Origin: Panonychus citri
Taxonomy: Eukaryota > Arthropoda > Arachnida > Trombidiformes > Tetranychidae
DNA length: 64,000 bases
Direction of reading: 5' to 3'
Assembly: GCF_014898815.1 (NCBI RefSeq)
Contig: NW_026515545.1
Location: 2,108,001-2,172,000 of the forward strand
Shown one piece after another: positions 57,401 through 64,000 of the stretch. The notes below the pieces were generated by a model, which saw only the letters and a list, made by a program, of their open reading frames with translations, did not search any database and was not told the origin of the DNA. The position numbers and the translations under genes were made by a program. The first letter of the stretch is position 1. The number at the start of each line of letters is the position of its first letter.

Positions 57401-60400
57401 CTCAAATTTTAGTCTCTTATATCTCGAAAGTTAAATTAGTTACAATTAAAGAAAATTTATCAATCGATAGCTTAAACATTAAAGTTTTTAATAAGAGACA
57501 TGATTCCATGTTCAGAAGAATAGGTCACTTTTTGGACAATGTTTTTCATCAAGCGGCTAAAATATTGCTTATCAAATGCTTTTAGTTTATTATTTATCCT
57601 CTTGATGAGTTCACTTTGATTTTGAGCTTTCCATCCATCAGCATAGACCTTGGCCTTTAAATGTGCAAAAAAAGTTTCTATTGGCCGCAACATTGGTACT
57701 GCTGGAGGATTTTCGAACTTTTTTATATAATCGACACCAGCGCCATCTAGAACTTCTAAAGTTCGTTTAGCGTAGTGAGATGAAGCTAAATCAGGCCAAA
57801 AAATGTAGCGATGATTAGGATTAGACATTAGCATTGGTACTAATCTCTTAATAATACATTCTTTTATATAAATATCGGCATTAATAGCTCCTGAACTTTG
57901 ATGGTAATAAGGTTTCGAATGTCCATCCTCACTGATTGCTATCCAAAGCATCATTTTCTTTCCAAATTTGGCCTTTTCTCGAAATCGAACTGCATCAGGT
58001 ACATCATTGATGTCATTAGAAAACGAAAAAAACTTACCACCATAAAAATTGTGTCCATCAAGGTCAAAATAAGATTCATCGTCCATAACGATGCGGTGGC
58101 GCTGTAGTCGTTTCAATAGTCGAGGCATCCTTTCGTTTTGTCGTTCGACTTGTTGGTCACTAACTTTGGGTATAGTTCGTCGAGAACGAACTTTAATATT
58201 GTGATCGGATAGAATTTTCTTTGCGGTTTTATCCGATACCTCGATTGCTCGACCAATAGCACTGAAACCAGGGAAAATTTTGTTCTCAGTCATTTTCACT
58301 ATTTTTTTAAGTTTCCGATGGCTTATGACGATTTTTGGCCTTCCAATATTAGAGTTGAGGTCATTTTCTTTATCTGAAGATAATTTTATAATAATTGTAT
58401 GCTGTTGATTTTTTAGCACCGAATTCACGAAATTTTTTGACTATTTCTTCCTTATTTTTAAATTCACAATTAGAAAAAAAATAATTCGAACAAATTTGTC
58501 TTAAACTTTTCTGATCCATGTTCACTAATCAACTAACTAATCAACTAAATAATCAACCTAATCCTTTGAAATTTCGTCTAGACATTGATGAGACTATTTC
58601 CCTTCCGTAGACAAAAAACCGTTAAAATCGATTGAACCGTTTTCGAGATAAATTGAAATTAAATTTGAGTCCAACCTTTTTTCCGAATAGGTTAATATCA
58701 CAATCAATTATCATTAATATACTATCCAGTATTCAAGGATTGTTGATCATTTTAGTATTTCAAATGTTAATGATTAATTGTTCATCTTGATAGTGTTTAA
58801 ATCACTGCAATTACTGTTTAATTAATCAATTAGGAATGATTAACTTTAGGGTCAGAGATTAATTTGTTGAATTATCCGTTTTCTTATTGATAATCTGTAA
58901 AAGTTAATTGGTGTGTCATTAAGATGCTATGAGAATTGTAAATAATCACTAATAGGATGAAATCAATCAACGAATCATGATAATATAATTAATTATTGAT
59001 TATCATTCAAGATCAGAAAATTATATCAACCCTTTTTTTATTAATATATATTACATGATGAGATGTTCATGAAGATTCATGATTCCCTGTTGGTATTTAT
59101 GTGATAATATTTTGATAATGTCGAGCTCATTTTTCCAGGTTCATTGTTAATCTTTTTCAATTAACTTGTTAATTAATCATGTCAATGAGATTTAATAATA
59201 ATGAGCAGAATGATGAATGAGAGAGTGAGAGTGAGAGTGAGAGTGAGAGTAAGAAAAAAAAACTTTATCGTAAATCAATTAACTTTCACGAGTTCAAATT
59301 ACATGATTAAGATTATCAATTGATATCAATTGATAAGATATTATCAACTAATTATCAGTAACATGATCAATGTCCCACCATCAATATTATTCAACAATTA
59401 ATGATTCAGATTAACTGGATTTATTTTATTTACCTTCCCCTTGTTAATCAACTCACAATTTAAAATTAGATTAATCTTAATGATTCAACTTTAATCAGCT
59501 TTAGTCAAGATAAAGTTTCCAACAATTAAACTACTAAATCAAATCAGGCAAGAAGATTAATTGAATTGAACTTTAGTCTATTGAGCATTTTGATTATCTT
59601 ATAAACAAAAGTAAAACCAGAAAATTCAATTGATTTAATTTACTCTTTTTCTATTACAATTGTGATTAACTAACTAATCAATGGGTTTTCAGTTATCATA
59701 ATTAAGGGAAGACAAAAAAAAACTTTAACCTCATCAACAATTAATATCATTTCAAATTTGATTAGCAAATCAAATGAAACAATTATGATAATGATTACAA
59801 TTCTAGAGATAATAGTTAACAATATGAATTTTTTTCATCATCAACAGGAAAAAGTAATTAATTGTAATTAACTAGTTGTTATTATTAATAATATTTTCCA
59901 GTGGTAAATTTGATTTTCAACAATTAAAACTGATCAATATTAAATGTAATGATCTAATTGTTGGTTACATTGAAATGAGTAAATCTATTAAATTGCTAAG
60001 ATAAAATGATCTCAATTTTGTTCAACCATTAAGTTTGTTGGTAAATTAGTTAGTTAATTATAACTCAAAGATGTTCAATATAAAATGTTAATCATCAATA
60101 ATACATTAATCACAATCGGCAGGAAATATAAATCATAATTTCATGATTTCTCATTATATTTTCAAGTCAGGTAAGTTGATAATGATAATCAGTTAGTTAT
60201 TCATTCATTTCTGGTAACAATAAAAAAGTGATCAACCTGTTTATGGTTCTAGTCATTAATTGTTATTAATCATAATGATGATAATAGATTTAATTACAAT
60301 CAACTTTGTGTCCATCATAAACATACAAACATTTAGTAAACTTTGGTTTTACTATTATATTAATTATCAATTGTGATTGTAATTAAGTTCAATCACTTTC

Positions 60401-61546
60401 AAATAGATTAATCATTTTTTTGTTACCATAAATTTAATCTAATCAAAATAATCAATTTCCTAATTGTTATCAACTATTACCTTGCAATTGGATCAGGATT
60501 CCAAGCTGAATGTTCAATATTCAAGTTCAGAATATTTTTCTAATCTTGATTATCCTCTTGTCGAATATAATTATGAGATTATCAGAACCTTATTCTCAAT
60601 ATTCTAGTTGATTGTTACCTGAGAATTAGCTGAAAATAAGACATGAACTTTTTTCCTTTATATTCTCGCGTGTTGCTCATGATATTTATCTACAATGGGA
60701 AAACATTTTTCTGTTCATCATCATGATAATTGAATAAAGAAATAAAAAGAAACGGAAAACTTTATTTTTCCAAAATAGTTCACTAATATTTCGAGAAATC
60801 GAAGGAGTTTTTTTCTTCTTCTTACTCTTCGAATCAAAAATTTCAGTTCATTCGATGAAAGAAAAAAGAAAACTAGAACTTTTATTTTCTCTCAAATTTT
60901 CTCATGATTGTGTTTTCTTGTATTCCAATTTTCATTCATTCTAAATATCTACACTTTACATGATACTTTCATATCCCCTGTTGTAATAATGAACTTTCCG
61001 TGACCAGGTAAAGTTACCAAAAAAAAGTTCTTGGCTTTGGTGTGTTAATATTATCACAATGATATCAGAATAGAACTTGAATTTTACAATTCTATCAAAT
61101 TTTTCTCGCCCACTCTTTCCTTATTATCAATCGAAACGGAAGTGAATCTAATTGAAAACTTTACGATCATGTCGTGAGCATATAAACAATTCCAACTGTT
61201 CACTATCCTTTTTCATACCTGAGAATTGAAATAAATAAAGAATCCGTGTATATCTTACCTGCTGGAATGAGTTGAAACATACATGGTTCTCTAACTGGTC
61301 CAATCTCATTTTCTGCTGAACAAAGTAACAATCCATAACTGTGACGATTCTTTGCAATATAAGGTAAAGTGCTCATTGAACCATTGGATGAAAAATTGTC
61401 GATAACATGAGAAATCGAGGTTGTATTGAGTTTCCATTTAAATTGTAAATCCATTGGATCAGCATCCATTTCACAAGTAACTGTAGTTAACTCATTACGA
61501 GCGGTCGCATAAGTAAATTTCTGATTCAGTTTGCATATCGGTGAAT
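54418..61546 (-). CDS. Sidestep-like Ig/FN3 cell-surface protein, 3' part of a larger gene
   Basis: Single-pass membrane adhesion protein; sidestep proteins are axon-guidance ligands and receptors for Beat proteins. Exons on the minus strand: 61546-61259 (Ig domain: SPICKLNQKFTYATARNELT, ADPMDLQFKWKLNTT, YGLLLCSAENEIG, EPCMFQLIPAG), 56686-56384 (FN3: GPPDKVSNC, FIECLPGDDNGLTQSFHVEV, YSSNGKGRS), 54718-54581 (TM: FSPIFVILIGFVAILVII, then RKRSDRSDSINGQG) and 54449-54418 (VETHVISDHSQ). The first three joins are all phase 1. The N-terminal Ig domains must lie beyond 64000, and the C-terminal exons are uncertain. The Ig-FN3-TM order and the PxCKxNQ/GPPDxVxNC pattern match the sidestep family. A mariner element sits in the 4.6-kb intron between the Ig and FN3 exons. 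Confidence 0.85.
57378..58692 (-). mobile_element. Tc1/mariner DD37E transposon
   Basis: A 1315-bp element bounded by perfect 32-bp inverted repeats (outer ends ACCTATTCGGAAAAAAGG, continuing to CTCAAATTT) and flanked by TA on each side (57376-57377 and 58693-58694). Subterminal ATCTCGAAA words are also shared. It carries a transposase ORF on the minus strand and lies in an intron of the sidestep-like gene in the same orientation. The perfect terminal repeats point to a fairly recent insertion. Confidence 0.95.
57472..58519 (-). pseudogene. Frameshifted DD37E transposase
   Basis: Cut-and-paste transposase of the Tc1/mariner superfamily. The start ATG is at 58519-58517 (MDQKSLRQICSN) and a helix-turn-helix segment (EIVKKFREFGAKKSTAYNYY) follows. 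Near 58380 the frame shifts into the main ORF, which has the IGRPK link between the two HTHs and the catalytic triad: Asp in VMDDESYFD, Asp in FWPDLASSHYA, Glu in LRPIETFF. Thirty-seven residues separate the last two, so DD37E. The main ORF runs unbroken to a stop at 57472. One frameshift is the only lesion seen. Confidence 0.88.
59219..59250. repeat. GAGAGT tandem repeat
   Basis: About five copies of GAGAGT inside the sidestep-like intron. Confidence 0.85.
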
Positions 61547-63647
61547 CTGAAAATATACATGGGGAAACAGATAAAAGAAAATAATTCATCAGGTAAGTCG
61601 TAAAATCATTCAGGCATTTACGCTTTTTTTACACTTATATTTTTCTTTCATTTCATTCAAACAGAATCAGTTTAATCTAATTATAGTATCACAATTGATT
61701 CATTAAATTATCAAAGACAATTCATCAACTCGTAAAGGAATTCATTTTGAAAACAACAAGAATCTATCATGGAAACTATTTTAAGATATGATAACAAGAT
61801 AAACTTGATTGAATATGTAATTTAAACACTTTAATTAGAAAAATCTTGTAAATCAGAAACTCTCCCACCATTCATGAGATAAATTCAAACAATTGAAACA
61901 ATACTAATTTGTCCTCATTCAATTATCATAACAATAACACCATTGGTATTAACATTTTCCATGTCTACTCAGTTGAAGATGAAACTTATTAATATGGAGA
62001 AGTGAAAAAGAGAGAAGGAAATTCAAAAGTTAATAATAATAACATGATAACAATGAATTCGAAGGGCTAGAAATTCCTTGAAACAATTGCGATGGAAATT
62101 GAGATAAATGCTGAACTTTCAATGGAACAAAAAAAAACCAGAATCGAGTTTTTCTCTCTCTCTCTCTCTTTCACAATTCACATGGATAGTGAAATGAAAT
62201 TCACACTTTCGTTTTTTTACTCCTTCTTTTCTTATTTTCTCGAGGTTTCCATGAGATATTCGGAGCTCCTTTCATTTGATACTATTCAGTTTTCTTTATG
62301 AATTTACAGGTAAAAGGAGAGAAACATGTAAATATGAATATAAATAAATGTTCTAGATGTTATTCTTTATCAGAACTTTCTTTTTATTATTATTACCTAT
62401 ATTTCTGAATCAACTTGTTCAATAGTTTCTCATTATCTGTATTAAATCTTATATATATTTCTTTTCACATTTTCTTCCGCTTTCTTACGTTTTCTTTGCT
62501 TTTCTCGAAAGGAGAGAAAAAAAATAGTTATTTCTTTTTATCTTGTTATCTGAAACTTTTCATTTTCTCTTTGAACACAGAACTTTATTCACTTTGAGCG
62601 CAAGAGAGAAACAAATTTGCATCATGAAAAACAAGAATAATAATAAAATTACATGTATGAATTTCATATCATATATAAAACTCAATGACTCCCAAACCTG
62701 TCATGATACTTTGAATCAATGTGACAGGTAAGACAAACCAATGAATCTACAACCAAACAACATCTCGAGTATTCAGTTGACCTTTCAGATGAATACAAAT
62801 ACTTTAGTCTGGCATTTTTTTATCATATCAAATTGGCAATATTGATAATTGTGGTTACGATTATGATAAACAGAACCTATTATATGATATTCAACGGAGA
62901 GAGTGAATGAGAAAAATTAACAAGGTGATATGAAAGAGTAACATTCTCATTATATTAACACTTATATTCATTTGAATTTTCATGATAAATTTCACATTCT
63001 CCTTGGAACCTTTGTAAAATTTTCCTGATTTTATCGTATAAAAACAGCAGAAAAATATGAATCCACCCTCGAGCTATTTGTTTATATTACTTTAGTTTAT
63101 CATGTTTAATATTCTTGTTGATTGTTGATTCTTTCAATGTGAATAATAATGTTTGAAATATATTTTTAGAGAAGAAGATTCAATTCGTAATTCTATCTAA
63201 TATAATGTTAGATATAAATATATTTGTTCAACGATTCAAATGATTTATCTCATGAGGATAATAAACAAAGTAGAATAAGAATCAAGAAGAAGAAGAAGAA
63301 AAAAAATGAAACATTAAATCAACTATCGATCAGATTAAATCATTATTATCATGAGAGTAAAGTTTCAATCATATAATTCAATTCAATTTGAAACATTTGA
63401 TTTAATTCAGTTTAAGAGAGTTGATCAATTTAAATCAATCATATAATACATTTAAAAGATTTAATTGGAAACAATTAATAATTGATTTTATGTCTTTAAT
63501 CAATGTTTATCATTTGTTTCAATTGTTTTTCATTAGTTTATTTAACTTTTTATTTACAGAATCAGTTTATCACAATGTTAACGAAATTAAATAATCAAGA
63601 TGTTGATTACATGGGAATAACATGAGAATTGTGAAATAATTCATACC

Positions 63648-63710
<63 letters not shown>

Positions 63711-64000
63711 TAAAGAAAGTTAAATAAATAATCGAAATATAAAACGTTAGAACTTAATTCTAGCATTCAAGTTCGTTAATTTATTTATCCAAGTTAAACA
63801 ACAGAGGAAATAATAAAGAGCAAAAAACAACAAGAAAAAAACTCTTTTTTGATTAAGTGATTAATGATCACAATCATCATGGAATCAGAAAAATGAAGCA
63901 ATATATAGATTATTCAAACATTCATTAATTTTATCAAAATTAATTACGATAATCATGATAAAATTGATAAATTTTCATGTATAATGTTCAAAACCACAAT
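61547..64000. other. Upstream intron of the sidestep-like gene
   Basis: The Ig exon at 61546 is preceded by an intronic polypyrimidine/TTTTCAG acceptor on the minus strand. No further Ig exon was recognised up to 64000, so the next exon lies outside. ORFs at 62.0-62.7 kb are low-complexity. Confidence 0.5.
63652..63709. repeat. (GA)n microsatellite
   Basis: About 28 GA units, the longest dinucleotide run in the window. Confidence 0.95.

Noticed and set aside
57472..58428. Counting the transposase as a host gene or sidestep exon
   Set aside because: It lies between perfect 32-bp terminal repeats with TA duplications and has a DDE triad.

Overview
The window is eukaryotic nuclear DNA: AT-rich, with GT-AG introns in phase-consistent genes, AATAAA signals, a nuclear tRNA with pol III boxes, and animal signalling families (Ror, Shc, sidestep-like). 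The sidestep family indicates an arthropod. Compact genes, several of them intronless, and the overall base composition look most like an acariform mite such as a spider mite. That placement is an impression, not a proof.

Layout. 970-6889 (+): a complete Ror receptor tyrosine kinase (Ig, Frizzled CRD, kringle, TM, kinase) in eight exons. 8920-10844 (+): a CYP4-clan cytochrome P450 in three exons. 12106-31485 (+): a DHHC palmitoyltransferase in five exons, stretched by introns of 9.2 and 6.3 kb; the second holds a tRNA-Ser(AGA) at 29669-29750. 32013-32776 (+): COX5A, meeting Shc (32773-34786, -) tail to tail with overlapping stop codons.

34679-42849 is a young rearrangement. One block (Shc 5' end, divergent promoter, mitochondrial thiolase, seipin 3' end) is present twice in direct orientation. 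Between the copies lie 3.56 kb carrying a broken intronless ABCG transporter (minus strand, one frameshift and one nonsense codon). The left copy has lost almost all of the thiolase and carries only the seipin 3' exons. The right copy keeps the full thiolase (40851-42083) and the full seipin gene (42389-43505, -). A further thiolase paralogue (44723-45973, +) shares a nearly identical ~200-bp internal tract with its neighbour, which looks like gene conversion.

46716-48196 (+) encodes the DNA primase large subunit, with a frameshift in a T run. 49213-51105 (-) encodes a YTHDF m6A reader with a repetitive N-terminal half. 52062-53325 is a small repeat island: two non-autonomous inverted-repeat elements and an inverted, decayed copy of the thiolase-seipin intergenic region. 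From 54418 to beyond the right edge runs the 3' part of a sidestep-like Ig/FN3 cell-surface gene (minus strand); one intron carries a 1.3-kb Tc1/mariner DD37E element with perfect 32-bp inverted repeats and a frameshifted transposase.

The genes do not form one pathway. Ror and Shc are signalling proteins; COX5A and the thiolases are mitochondrial; the thiolases and seipin touch lipid metabolism. The main interest is the structural history of 34-46 kb and of the repeat island at 52-53 kb. All exon boundaries were read by eye from splice consensus and phase.
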